Source of the DNA: Tolypothrix sp. PCC 7910
Lineage (GTDB): Bacteria; Cyanobacteriota; Cyanobacteriia; Cyanobacteriales; Nostocaceae
Direction: 5' to 3'
Length of the DNA: 64,000 nt
NCBI RefSeq assembly: GCF_011769525.1
Contig: NZ_CP050440.1
Coordinates: 4,589,501-4,653,500 of the forward strand
Shown here: in pieces, positions 55,515-63,403 of the stretch
How positions within the stretch are numbered: the stretch's first letter is position 1
Layout of the letters: the number at the start of each line of letters is the position of its first letter
Translations under genes and position numbers: made by a program
The notes under the pieces: generated by a model
Told to the model about the DNA's origin: nothing
Seen by the model: only the letters and a program-made list of their open reading frames with translations
Databases searched by the model: none

Positions 55515-55871
55515 TTGGCGATTCCTTTGGACGGCGAAGCGCTCGCATCTTTGGTAGAAGTAGATGCCGAATTAGCCCAAATGTTACCACCTGCTGGAGT
55601 GGGAATGCAGCATGAGCCAATTCACTTATGTGGGGCTTGTTATAGAGAAAATCCCTGCCATCGCATTGAGTGGCAATATACATCGGTGTGGAAATGCGAT
55701 CACCATCAATTTAAGCTTTTAGCGAAGTGTCCAAGTTGTGAAGCTCCTCTCAAAATGCCTGCACTGTGGGAGGATGGGTGTTGTCATACGTGTAAAACAC
55801 CATTTCAAGAAATGGCAGCGTATCAGAAGCCTGTTATTAACTCGAGGAGCTTGAATAATGCTGATTCTTGA
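55515..55871 (+). pseudogene. TniQ fragment resembling the short TniQ of type V-K CASTs
   Basis: A 118-residue frame holds a TniQ zinc region: PPAGVGMQHEPIHLCGACYR, then HRIEWQYTSVWKCDHHQFKL, CPSCEAPLKMPALWEDGCC and CKTPF. This closely matches my recollection of the short (about 167-residue) TniQ of cyanobacterial type V-K CRISPR-associated transposons. About the first 50 residues are missing; the open frame reaches back only to 55470, where a stop lies, and the only start is TTG. I therefore call it 5'-truncated, though a functional product cannot be ruled out. Confidence 0.75.
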
Positions 55872-56077
55872 TTATGTTTAAAGTACAAATGTACTATAAT
55901 GAAAGGAATAGTCTGTTTAAAACTCTGGTTCTTTTTGCTGCATATTTGCATACTCAATGTCAAGGCAATTTTCATCGTGGCATAATGGTGTCACTATATA
56001 GATAACGTCGTTATATTAATTTTTTTGTAATTCACAACAAGGGGCCACATATTGAGAATAGGCAGAGGAGGGAAATT

Positions 56078-57073
56078 ATGAATAAAACCCTTGAAATGCC
56101 AATGCTGTATAAACGCTTATCAAAAGTGGGATTACAGCCAAAGTTTATTCAAGAAAAAGCCTTACCTGAATGGTGGGATGCAGAACTTGAAAATAATCCT
56201 GTAGCTGTTTTAGAAGCGGCAGGACGTATTGCTAAACGTTTAGGGCTAGATATGGCATCAGTCCTTGATCCTGATGCTCCTATTACTTTTAAGCAAGTAA
56301 TTCGCCCTAAATTTAAGAAGATACAAAACAATTCTGATGAGAGCCGATTAATTGTTGCTCAAGGGCTAGCTACTCGCGTAGCTGAGATGGTTACGTATGC
56401 TTGTAAAAAACCTTTTACAGATATGGCAACAAGTGCATTTGAAATTCGGAATTTTATCCTGAAAAATAATTATTACATAGACCTTGATGCTATTCTCAGA
56501 TTTTGCTGGAATTGTGGGATTCCAGTAGTCCATTTTTCTGAATTTCCTAAAGGAAGCATCAAGATGGATGGTATGGCAGCAGTGATTAATGAGCGTCCAG
56601 TAATTGTACTTAGCTCTAATCGAAAATACTCTGCTTACTTGCTTTTTATCATTCTTCATGAAATTGGACATATTGCCAGTGGTCATGTTAAGGACTGTGT
56701 TCTGATTGATGAAAAGATAATTAAGGAAGCGGAAGACAAAGAAGAGCAAGAAGCAAATGAGTTTGCCGAAATCATTCTATTTGGAGAGAAAAATAAATAT
56801 GCATGGGGTAAGATATCTGACTCCATACAAATAGCGCGGATGGTGCGGCAATTAGGAAATAAAGATATGGTAGATCCTGGCGCGTTAGCATTAAATTATG
56901 CTTGGCAAAAAGGAGAGAAAGAAGACTGGGTCATTGCTGGAGGTGCATTAAAGATACTTGAGCCTGTGGCTAATGCATCAGTTAAAATCAATAGCTATCT
57001 AGAAAAAGAGCTAGACTGGCAAAGCTTGGACACAGACAGCGAAGAATACCTTAAACTCGTAACAGGAGTATAA
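56078..57073 (+). CDS. ImmA/IrrE-family zinc metallopeptidase-like protein
   Basis: A 331-residue protein with the ImmA/IrrE zinc motif HEIGHIASGH at about residues 196-205 (IILHEIGHIASGHVKDC). The N-terminal region (PEWWDAELENNPVAVLEAAGRIAKRLGLDMASVLDPDAP) is helical and lacks a clear Xre helix-turn-helix. Such peptidases cleave repressors of mobile elements and stress genes; they often pair with toxins. It lies 37 bases upstream of the PIN-like gene in one operon. An AGGAGGGAAAT ribosome site precedes the ATG. Confidence 0.85.
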   Translation: MNKTLEMPMLYKRLSKVGLQPKFIQEKALPEWWDAELENNPVAVLEAAGRIAKRLGLDMASVLDPDAPITFKQVIRPKFKKIQNNSDESRLIVAQGLATRVAEMVTYACKKPFTDMATSAFEIRNFILKNNYYIDLDAILRFCWNCGIPVVHFSEFPKGSIKMDGMAAVINERPVIVLSSNRKYSAYLLFIILHEIGHIASGHVKDCVLIDEKIIKEAEDKEEQEANEFAEIILFGEKNKYAWGKISDSIQIARMVRQLGNKDMVDPGALALNYAWQKGEKEDWVIAGGALKILEPVANASVKINSYLEKELDWQSLDTDSEEYLKLVTGV

Positions 57074-57110
57074 TTGCTCCTAAGTGAAGGAGTGAAATAG
57101 GAGCAAGTCT

Positions 57111-57761
57111 TTGCTGCTGTACTTTACAGATAATGATGTCATTTTAAAGCTGGCAGCATACCAAATATTCTGGGAAATGGTTGCTAGCTTAAATACTAAA
57201 GACGAAAATATTCGCATATTGCCTACTGCGGCAAAAGTTTTTAGCGCTTCTCGAAAAATTAGTAAGCAATTTAAACCGATTAGCATAGAAAGGGCGAAAC
57301 AAATAACGGATAGATGTAAAACAATAGATGACTATGCTATCTGTAGTACTCCAGAATACCAAATGTTAGCTTCTACAGATGGAATTGATGTGGGTGAGGC
57401 TTTACTTGTTGCTGCAACTCAAACGGAAGAAGATTTTTATTTGCTTACGTCAGATAAACGATTTTTAACATCGTTAGCATTATCTAGCTTCAACGACGTT
57501 AAGCAAAGATTGTATAAAAAAGCTATTTGTTTAGAGCAGCTAATAATTCATGTAATTGACCATGCTGGATTTGACTTGGTATGTCGTAGAATGGCATCGG
57601 CAGATGCTTGTGATCAAGTTATTTCCGAGGCATTTCAGTTGGGTAAACAAACAAAACACCAGGATGCAGTTAAAGTGCTGAACCAAGCAATTCAAGACTT
57701 ACGCGCAAAGACAGGAGATTTACTGATAGATTCTGTTTTAGTTGCCCAGACAAAACTATAA
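57111..57761 (+). CDS. PIN-like domain protein (putative toxin/RNase)
   Basis: A 216-residue protein starting LLYFTDNDVILKLAAYQIFWEMVAS, where the aspartates of TDND fit the first acidic residue of a PIN nuclease. The second cluster DGIDVGEALLVAATQTEEDFYLLTSDKRFLTSLA gives the other acidic residues (E and D). The start is TTG (TTG CTG CTG TAC) with AGGAGCAAG upstream. Paired with the ImmA/IrrE gene it probably forms a toxin-antitoxin-like or regulated effector unit. RNA cleavage is inferred from the fold. Confidence 0.7.
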   Translation: MLLYFTDNDVILKLAAYQIFWEMVASLNTKDENIRILPTAAKVFSASRKISKQFKPISIERAKQITDRCKTIDDYAICSTPEYQMLASTDGIDVGEALLVAATQTEEDFYLLTSDKRFLTSLALSSFNDVKQRLYKKAICLEQLIIHVIDHAGFDLVCRRMASADACDQVISEAFQLGKQTKHQDAVKVLNQAIQDLRAKTGDLLIDSVLVAQTKL

Positions 57762-57938
57762 GACTAAAAACTTTATAATTTGCCTAATTTTTCTTGAAAT
57801 GCTTAATGTAAATTAATAGTAATATCAAGCCTTTTAGCTATATCAAGTTGTATAAGTTTATAAATTTGGATTTTTACTCCAATCTTTCATAAATGCGATC
57901 GCTACTCAATTTACTTGTTATCCAAAAGCCTATTAATC

Positions 57939-57985
57939 TGCAAAATCCTTCCTTATCTTGACAAACTTAATGGAAGGATTTTGCA
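57939..57985. terminator. Bidirectional hairpin terminator
   Basis: TGCAAAATCCTTCC and GGAAGGATTTTGCA form a perfect 14-bp stem with a 19-nt loop. It lies between the 3' ends of two convergent genes, the PIN-like protein and the 57-residue protein, and both arms contain A/T runs. Confidence 0.65.
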
Positions 57986-58006
57986 CTAAGCATTTTATGC
58001 GTGATG

Positions 58007-58180
58007 TTACTTGAAAGCATTGAAAATCAGTGTAAAACTCACACCAGGAATAAGTCGGCGCAAAACTTGTAAATGAGCTTCGGCATCACTACGGCGACGA
58101 AAACGAGCGACAATCTGGTTCTGCATATTAGGTAAAAGCCGGACTATACACCAAGGACTAAGCTTTTCAAGGTAAGTCAT
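58007..58180 (-). CDS. Small hypothetical protein (57 residues)
   Basis: A 57-residue protein with the sequence MTYLEKLSPWCIVRLLPNMQ at its start, then ARFRRRSDAEAHLQVLRRLIP and GVSFTLIFNAFK. It is basic, with no membrane helix. The start is supported by CAGGAGAACTTC just upstream, and a strong terminator hairpin (58220-58245) separates it from the upstream HTH gene. Function unknown; the codon pattern and ribosome site argue that it is real. Confidence 0.65.
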   Translation of the reverse strand: MTYLEKLSPWCIVRLLPNMQNQIVARFRRRSDAEAHLQVLRRLIPGVSFTLIFNAFK

Positions 58181-58219
58181 GAAGTTCTCCTGGTAATATC
58201 TGTAAATTCCAAGACAAAA

Positions 58220-58245
58220 GCCAGCCTACTGAGACACAGGCTGGC
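58220..58245 (-). terminator. Terminator upstream of the 57-residue gene
   Basis: Read leftward, GCCAGCCT and AGGCTGGC form a stem with a 10-nt loop, followed by TTTTGTCTT. It ends the two-gene HTH operon at 58284-59140. The arm GCTGGCTTTTG is shared with the hairpin at 59169-59210. Confidence 0.75.
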
Positions 58246-58283
58246 AAGAAATATCATTTTGATATTGAAATTAGTTGCAGTTT

Positions 58284-58586
58284 TTACTCACTTTCGTCTG
58301 GAAAACACAACTTCTGCAACACTTCTTTGGGAATCTCTTCAAAGTGTTCCAGCAGAAAGTTCATCAGGGCAAGGTGGCGTAAATCGGCTGGCATGGGGCG
58401 ACGGTAGTTTTTACCTCTAGCAAACCAGCGGCGAACGGTGGAAAGAGAACGATCGCAAATCTGCGCCATTTCTTCGTAGTTCACCTGCCACTTGGTGTAA
58501 AACTGCTTAGGAGTCATACCCAGTTGGCAATAACTGTAGAATTGCATCAAATCTTGCTCTCGCTGTTGGAGTGGGTGAGGATTCAT
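58284..58586 (-). CDS. Helix-turn-helix protein
   Basis: A 100-residue protein with a DNA-binding helix-turn-helix: LGMTPKQFYTKWQVNYEEMAQICDRSLSTVRRWFARGKNYRRPMPADLRHLALMNFLLEHFEEIP. The recognition helix SLSTVRRWFARG is clear. The ATG at 58586 shares ATGA with the stop of the upstream gene, so the two are translationally coupled; a longer frame upstream is not needed. It is probably a regulator or replication-like factor of accessory DNA. Confidence 0.75.
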   Translation of the reverse strand: MNPHPLQQREQDLMQFYSYCQLGMTPKQFYTKWQVNYEEMAQICDRSLSTVRRWFARGKNYRRPMPADLRHLALMNFLLEHFEEIPKEVLQKLCFPDESE

Positions 58587-59140
58587 AACTCTGTTTCCTC
58601 GCTGATGGGTTCTAAATCTTCTTCCCAAGCAATATCGGCAGATATCCAAGCAGCACTGGGGCTATCTTTGCTTAACCAAATCAGGTAGCACCAATTCCAG
58701 CAGCAGCGATCGCTTGCAAAGCTATAAAATCGGCCAATGACAATACCCCAGTCAGTATCGCTTTCATTAGAGAGCCAACGTAAGCGATCGCCATATAAAA
58801 ATCTGGGTGTCTTGGCTTCGTCAGGAAAGTTAGCGGGAAGCTCAATAGATGCGTCTGGGTATTTGAGGTTAATCAAACCTGGGGCTATATCTTGGTGATT
58901 GTGGCGGATGAGATGGAGATAAGCCCCAAGCAATTTACCATTGATGCTGTGAGTTAACGCAGAAATCAGAATTGCCGCTAGAGTTTCTATTTCTTGCTGC
59001 TGGAGTTGCATCCAGGTGCTATCAAAGTCTGCGTCGGAGTAGTTTTTGAGCTTTGCTAGTAATTCGGTGATGCCGAAATCATCTAAAGCTTGTTGATAAG
59101 CTCGGTGTTGATCTGTTTTATAGCTAACAGGCTTTAACAT
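58583..59140 (-). CDS. Hypothetical protein coupled to the HTH gene
   Basis: A 185-residue acidic protein: MLKPVSYKTDQHRAYQQALDDFGITELLAKLKNYSDADFDSTWMQLQ, with a Trp-rich second half (DRLRWLSNESDTDWGIVIGRFYSFASDRCCWNWCYLIWLSKDSPSAAWISADIAWEEDLEPI). I do not recognise the family. The ATG at 59140 has CAGGAGACATAT upstream. It overlaps the HTH gene by ATGA and is preceded by a strong hairpin at 59169-59210. Its role is unknown. Confidence 0.7.
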   Translation of the reverse strand: MLKPVSYKTDQHRAYQQALDDFGITELLAKLKNYSDADFDSTWMQLQQQEIETLAAILISALTHSINGKLLGAYLHLIRHNHQDIAPGLINLKYPDASIELPANFPDEAKTPRFLYGDRLRWLSNESDTDWGIVIGRFYSFASDRCCWNWCYLIWLSKDSPSAAWISADIAWEEDLEPISEETEL

Positions 59141-59168
59141 TGTATATGTCTCCTGTGATAGGGGGGCC

Positions 59169-59210
59169 AAAAGCCAGCATCCGCCCTGAGAAAGTTGATG
59201 GCTGGCTTTT
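59169..59210 (-). promoter_or_regulatory. Leader hairpin (possible attenuator)
   Basis: AAAAGCCAGC and GCTGGCTTTT form a 10-bp stem with a 22-nt loop, located 28 bases upstream of the start codon of the 185-residue protein. Read leftward, it is followed by TTTTGGCCCC, so it could terminate or attenuate transcription in the leader. Confidence 0.5.
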
Positions 59211-59312
59211 GACTTATAAGTAATTATACGCAATAATGAAGTTTTTTTATGTTAATTAGTGTGTTTTTATGCGATAAATATAGAAACACACTAATTGGCT
59301 TATGATGATGAC

Positions 59313-59462
59313 ATGGGAAAAGTAACTGTAACTATTTACATGGAAGAAAAAGACAAAGAAGCCCTGCAAAAATTGGCTGATGCAGAGGAGCGTTCTTTGT
59401 CTCAAATGGCGGTGTTAATTTTGAAACGAGCGATTAAACAAGCTCAGAATGACGGACAATGA
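59313..59462 (+). CDS. Ribbon-helix-helix (CopG-like) small protein
   Basis: A 49-residue protein: MGKVTVTIYMEEKDKEALQK, then LADAEERSLSQMAVLILKRAIKQA. This is the strand-helix-helix pattern of ribbon-helix-helix DNA-binding proteins, often antitoxins or plasmid regulators. It is divergent from the 185-residue gene, so it may regulate that shared promoter region. No toxin gene follows directly. Confidence 0.75.
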   Translation: MGKVTVTIYMEEKDKEALQKLADAEERSLSQMAVLILKRAIKQAQNDGQ

Positions 59463-59770
59463 CACCAAAATAATTTGTTGAAGAAGTGCGAGTATCGACT
59501 GTCTAATTTCTGCCTATCTTTTAGGAGAATTTGGTTATGCGCTCCTTTTGATGTACTGCGGTACATACTGGAGATATTCGTAGATAAATCGCGCATTCTC
59601 AAGGAGTATAAAAATATTCGCTAGATGCCCAAGTGGGGTGTGAACCCTGTGCTATTTTATTTAACAGTTTCTAACATCTCTACTCGTGTCTAATATTTTT
59701 ATAAGTAAAGATATAAGCGCCCATAACTTGTAAATTCTTTCTGAGAAGTTTTTATTTATAAACAAATAAT
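59463..59770. other. Upstream region of the EACC1-CHAT operon
   Basis: These 308 bp contain one short palindrome, ATGTAC-TGCG-GTACAT at 59551-59566, which could be an operator. The last 100 bp before the EACC1-like gene are AT-rich and likely contain its promoter. I see no RNA gene or coding frame with family features. Confidence 0.4.
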
Positions 59771-60100
59771 ATGAAAATTGAAATCCAAGGACGAGATGCA
59801 GTCACCGCTACAGAAGAACTTTTAGCAATTGAAGGATTAGAAGGAAGTTATCAAACTATTGATGAAGTTGAGCGGGAAGGAACTCTAGCCACCATAGCCA
59901 CAATTGTGGGAATTGTGAGTGGAACATTGACCGTTGCAGAGAGCATTCATAAGTGGAAGGAGAAGTATCAAAAGTCTTTACACGACCCAACTGGTGCCAG
60001 GATTGAGAAGGTTTTGATTGTTACTGATGATAATCGTCGGTTACTGCTCAAAGACGCAACAGTAGAGCAAATCAAAGAGATTCTAGAAAACTACAAGTAG
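59771..60100 (+). CDS. EACC1-like effector-associated protein
   Basis: A 109-residue protein resembling the effector-associated constant component 1 (EACC1) family known from bacterial conflict systems. Features are the N-terminal strand KIEIQGRDAVTATEELLAIEGLEGSYQTIDE, a hydrophobic helix TLATIATIVGIVSGTLTVAESIHKWKEKY (about 37-65), and a C-terminal strand-helix IEKVLIVTDDNRRLLLKDATVEQIKEIL. It ends two bases before the CHAT-STAND gene, so the pair is co-expressed. Its proposed role is to couple sensing to the effector; this is known only by association. Confidence 0.7.
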   Translation: MKIEIQGRDAVTATEELLAIEGLEGSYQTIDEVEREGTLATIATIVGIVSGTLTVAESIHKWKEKYQKSLHDPTGARIEKVLIVTDDNRRLLLKDATVEQIKEILENYK

Positions 60101-60102
60101 CA

Positions 60103-62934
60103 ATGAAGATTCTCCACCTTGATCTGAAACCCGTGGGCGATCGCTACGCTCAGTTGCGTTTATTCTGGGATAATCCCAACAATTGCCAGTCTCGTCAGCT
60201 ACCCCTGACAGAAATCACTGGGTTGATTCAAAAGGTAGAAACAGATTATTACACCAGACTGCCCGAAGACTATGCTAAGACTGGGCAGGCACTTTATAAC
60301 TGGTTAGATGGGAGCGATCGCATTTTTCAAAGTGCTATTTCCCAGCATAAGCGTGAGGGTATCGTTCTTGCTATTGCTGCAACCGCAAAACTCGCTCATT
60401 TACCGTGGGAAATACTGCACGATAGTACAGATTTTTTGCTGAATCGGCGACCTTTTCCGATTATTCCCATCCGGTGGGTAAAGGATGATGATTCTAAACA
60501 ACTAACACCGGAAGATCAGCCAGCAAATCGGGCATTAAATGTTCTGTTTATGGCAACTTCCCCATTGGGAATCGAACCGGAACTGAAGTTTGAGGCTGAA
60601 GAAGCCAAAATTTTAGAAGCAACGAAGCGTCAACCTTTATCGTTGATAGTGGAAGAAAGTGGTTGCCTAAAAGAGTTGGGCTATTTGGTGGATGATAACG
60701 AGAAGAATTACTTTGATGTTATCCACCTGACAGGTCATGCTACGTTTCGGGATGGAAAACCACGTTTTATCACTGAGACGGAATTGGGAGAAGCAGAATA
60801 CAGCAGTGCAGAAGACATCGCTACAGAATTGCAATTCCAACTGCCTAAGCTAATTTTCCTTTCTGGTTGTAATACTGGATACTCAAGGGACGCAGGTTCG
60901 GTACTATCAATGGCAGAGGCATTACTAAAGCATGGTGCAACTGCTGTTATCGGTTGGGGTCAGCGAGTGTTGGATACTGATGCAACTGCTACTGCTGCTG
61001 CCTTGTACCAGGAATTGTCAGCCGGAAAGACGCTTACAGAAGCAATTGCGATCGCTTATCAAGTACTGCTAAAAAATCAAGCACGAGATTGGCATTTGTT
61101 GCGCTTGTATGTGGCAGAAACTCTACCGGGTGCGTTGGTCAAGCGCGGACGTAAACCCGTACCTCGTGCTTCTGTTGCTCAAGAGTTTTTAGACCCAGAG
61201 AAGAAACTGAGAGTTGCCACCCGTGAGACTTTTGTTGGTCGTCGTCGCCAGTTACAAAACTGTTTGCGGGTACTCAAGCCCTATTCAGAAAAGATTGGGG
61301 TTTTAATTCATGGCATGGGAGGATTAGGAAAAAGTACCATTGCTGCGAGATTGTGCGATCGCTTATCTGAAAGTGAAAAAATCATTTGGTGGCGACAAAT
61401 TGATGAATCTAGTTTGGTGAGTCAGCTAGCAGATAAACTGAGGAATGCAGAACTAAGGACAGCACTTAGGGAAGGCAAAGAGGAACTCAAATATCGATTA
61501 AGAGATGTGTTCGCGGAGTTGAACCAATCTGGGGAGAAACCCTTTTTGCTGGTATTTGATGACTTTGAATGGAATTTAGAACATCGTCAAGGAAGGTATA
61601 TTCTCAAAACTCAAGTAGCAGAAATATTGAAGTCATTAGTATGGGCAATTAAAGAAAATAATGCCGACCACCGTATTATTATTACCTGTCGTTATGACTT
61701 TGAATCAGACCAGGATGAATCATTTGACAAACAACCTCTAGAATCCTTCCGCAAATCGGATCTACAGAAAAAACTGAGTCGCTTAACAGCTTTTAATTCC
61801 GAGGAAATTTCTCTAAATTTAATTGAGCAAGCCGAAATTTTGGCTGATGGTAATCCTCGTTTATTAGAATTCTTCAATGAGGTATTGTTAGGACAAGACG
61901 CAGAAAGACAACTTAGTCAATATCAAACTAGTTCTCATGGTTGGAGAGAAAGAATTATTTGGGAGCGAGATGATGCCCCAAGATTACAAATCGACCAGTA
62001 TATAGAGCCAATAGTTAGTCGATGTTTGGTATTTGAAATTCCTGTCCCCAGATCTGCCTTAGAAGCTGTTTGTGAGTCTATCTCTGAGTATCAAAAACAG
62101 TTAAATCGAGCGATTGAACTAGGACTAATAGAAGTAAGTCCCGAAGCGGAAGAATCCAATCGTTTGTATCGAGTATCACGCATTATACCCCATATTATCC
62201 CCAATATTCACCTCCCAGAAGCACCAAAAGTCTATTCTCTCTACCAAAGAGCTTCTGAAAAATTACGTGAGTTATGGGGTAATAAACAGAACGAAAGCGA
62301 AGAAAAATGGCAGGAGATTTTTAGGTTGAAATTTGCCAATAAAGAAAACCCTGAACGATTTAGGGAAGGCTTTTATCAGATGTTGGCAGTTCAACATAAC
62401 TCAGAAGCCGATAAAGGTTTTAAATCTGAATTAAGAAAATGTGCTGATGACTTGGTAGAAGATGGATTATATGAAGCATTATCAAATTATTTGCAGCAGA
62501 AGCAGTGGCGAAAGGCAGACGAAGAAACTGCTTGGATTTTCTACCAAGTCATGGTTAAAGAAAAATATCAAGATTGGGTAGATTTGTTAAAGAATTTCCC
62601 CTGTGAAACTCTCAAGGCAATTGATCAACTCTGGCTTGACAATAGTAACAATACATTGGGTATCAGCATCCAAAGTAGAATTTACCGGAGTCTAAGTGGA
62701 GAGGATGTTTGGGAACAGTTTTGCGATCGCGTTTGGGGGTCTAGGTTTAAAACGTATAATGAAATCATGGGAGACATAGAAGAGAGTGAAGAAAGTGTGA
62801 TACCAGCAATAGCCTCCATACCAGTATTAATTTATACCATATTAAACAGGAATTTTGGCGTACCTTTAATTTGGGAGGTAATTAGGATGTTAGAGATAGG
62901 TGTGCACTCTCTTCTCTCGCGCAGAGACTTGTAA
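60103..62934 (+). CDS. CHAT protease-STAND ATPase effector protein
   Basis: A 943-residue predicted conflict effector. Residues about 1-345 form a CHAT (caspase-like) protease with the catalytic His in VIHLTGHATF (about 205-214) and Cys in FLSGCNTGYSR (about 253-263). An NB-ARC/STAND NTPase follows: Walker A HGMGGLGKSTIAARL (about 402-416), Walker B PFLLVFDDFEWN (about 481-492), and TCRYDFESD sensor. Helical sequence with no clear WD40 or TPR repeat makes up the C-terminus. Such proteins are thought to cleave cell targets after sensing invaders. Confidence 0.85.
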   Translation: MKILHLDLKPVGDRYAQLRLFWDNPNNCQSRQLPLTEITGLIQKVETDYYTRLPEDYAKTGQALYNWLDGSDRIFQSAISQHKREGIVLAIAATAKLAHLPWEILHDSTDFLLNRRPFPIIPIRWVKDDDSKQLTPEDQPANRALNVLFMATSPLGIEPELKFEAEEAKILEATKRQPLSLIVEESGCLKELGYLVDDNEKNYFDVIHLTGHATFRDGKPRFITETELGEAEYSSAEDIATELQFQLPKLIFLSGCNTGYSRDAGSVLSMAEALLKHGATAVIGWGQRVLDTDATATAAALYQELSAGKTLTEAIAIAYQVLLKNQARDWHLLRLYVAETLPGALVKRGRKPVPRASVAQEFLDPEKKLRVATRETFVGRRRQLQNCLRVLKPYSEKIGVLIHGMGGLGKSTIAARLCDRLSESEKIIWWRQIDESSLVSQLADKLRNAELRTALREGKEELKYRLRDVFAELNQSGEKPFLLVFDDFEWNLEHRQGRYILKTQVAEILKSLVWAIKENNADHRIIITCRYDFESDQDESFDKQPLESFRKSDLQKKLSRLTAFNSEEISLNLIEQAEILADGNPRLLEFFNEVLLGQDAERQLSQYQTSSHGWRERIIWERDDAPRLQIDQYIEPIVSRCLVFEIPVPRSALEAVCESISEYQKQLNRAIELGLIEVSPEAEESNRLYRVSRIIPHIIPNIHLPEAPKVYSLYQRASEKLRELWGNKQNESEEKWQEIFRLKFANKENPERFREGFYQMLAVQHNSEADKGFKSELRKCADDLVEDGLYEALSNYLQQKQWRKADEETAWIFYQVMVKEKYQDWVDLLKNFPCETLKAIDQLWLDNSNNTLGISIQSRIYRSLSGEDVWEQFCDRVWGSRFKTYNEIMGDIEESEESVIPAIASIPVLIYTILNRNFGVPLIWEVIRMLEIGVHSLLSRRDL

Positions 62935-62938
62935 AAGT

Positions 62939-63308
62939 CTAACATTTAAGGCTTCCAGAAGTTTGTAAACATTTATCACAACGCTCTTTTCCACGCAATA
63001 ATAAACATTTCAGAAATCCGATACCTGGCACTGGTGGTGGTTGATAGCAATTCGCCTGAATGAATTTTGTTGCTACCTCATACACCTCCGTACTTTCGGC
63101 TACCCTCTGCTTGTCCCAAGGTAGGCTCATTTGTCCAGGTGATGTTTTTTTCGCCTTTCCACTTTTTACAATTGAAGGCAAGAAGCGGCTACCCCAATAA
63201 TTTCGCTTCTCTGCTTTCGCCTGTGGTCGGTATTTCTGACAAAACCTGCGATACTTTGCCGCACACTCCTCTAAAGTTCGCCCTAGTTCTATATCGCTTA
63301 CCAGTCAT
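62939..63308 (-). pseudogene. Transposase-like pseudogene (truncated, frameshifted)
   Basis: The leftward frame reads TLEECAAKYRRFCQKYRPQA, AEKRNYWGSRFLPSIVKSGKAKK and TSPGQMSLPWDKQRV to a stop at 62939. I recall this as the C-terminal part of a multi-copy cyanobacterial protein family linked to transposases. An MTGKRYR start-like block lies just upstream (about 63308) in another frame, so there is at least one frameshift, and the N-terminal domain is missing. Family assignment is tentative; it sits between the CHAT gene and hsdS, at a likely recombination joint. Confidence 0.4.
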
Positions 63309-63403
63309 AGCCTCAAGACTACGATCGCACTCTCTCAACTTTTGAATTAACAGTATTCAGCGATCGCTTGCAAGCTGATTGAATAGGAAACGCTAAGAAG
63401 TTA

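Noticed and set aside
55300-55557. 85-codon plus-strand frame before the TniQ fragment
   Set aside because: It shows no TniQ N-terminal features and overlaps the HsdS relic on the other strand.
55981-56020. GTGTCACTATA and ACGTCGTTATA as possible transposon-end repeats
   Set aside because: Too degenerate and without regular spacing; more likely the promoter of the ImmA/IrrE operon.
63247-63268. ACTTTGCCG resembling the Tn7-like end repeats at 50.2 kb
   Set aside because: It lies in the coding sequence of the transposase-like relic (ECAAKYR), and is a single copy without the GGAACC part.
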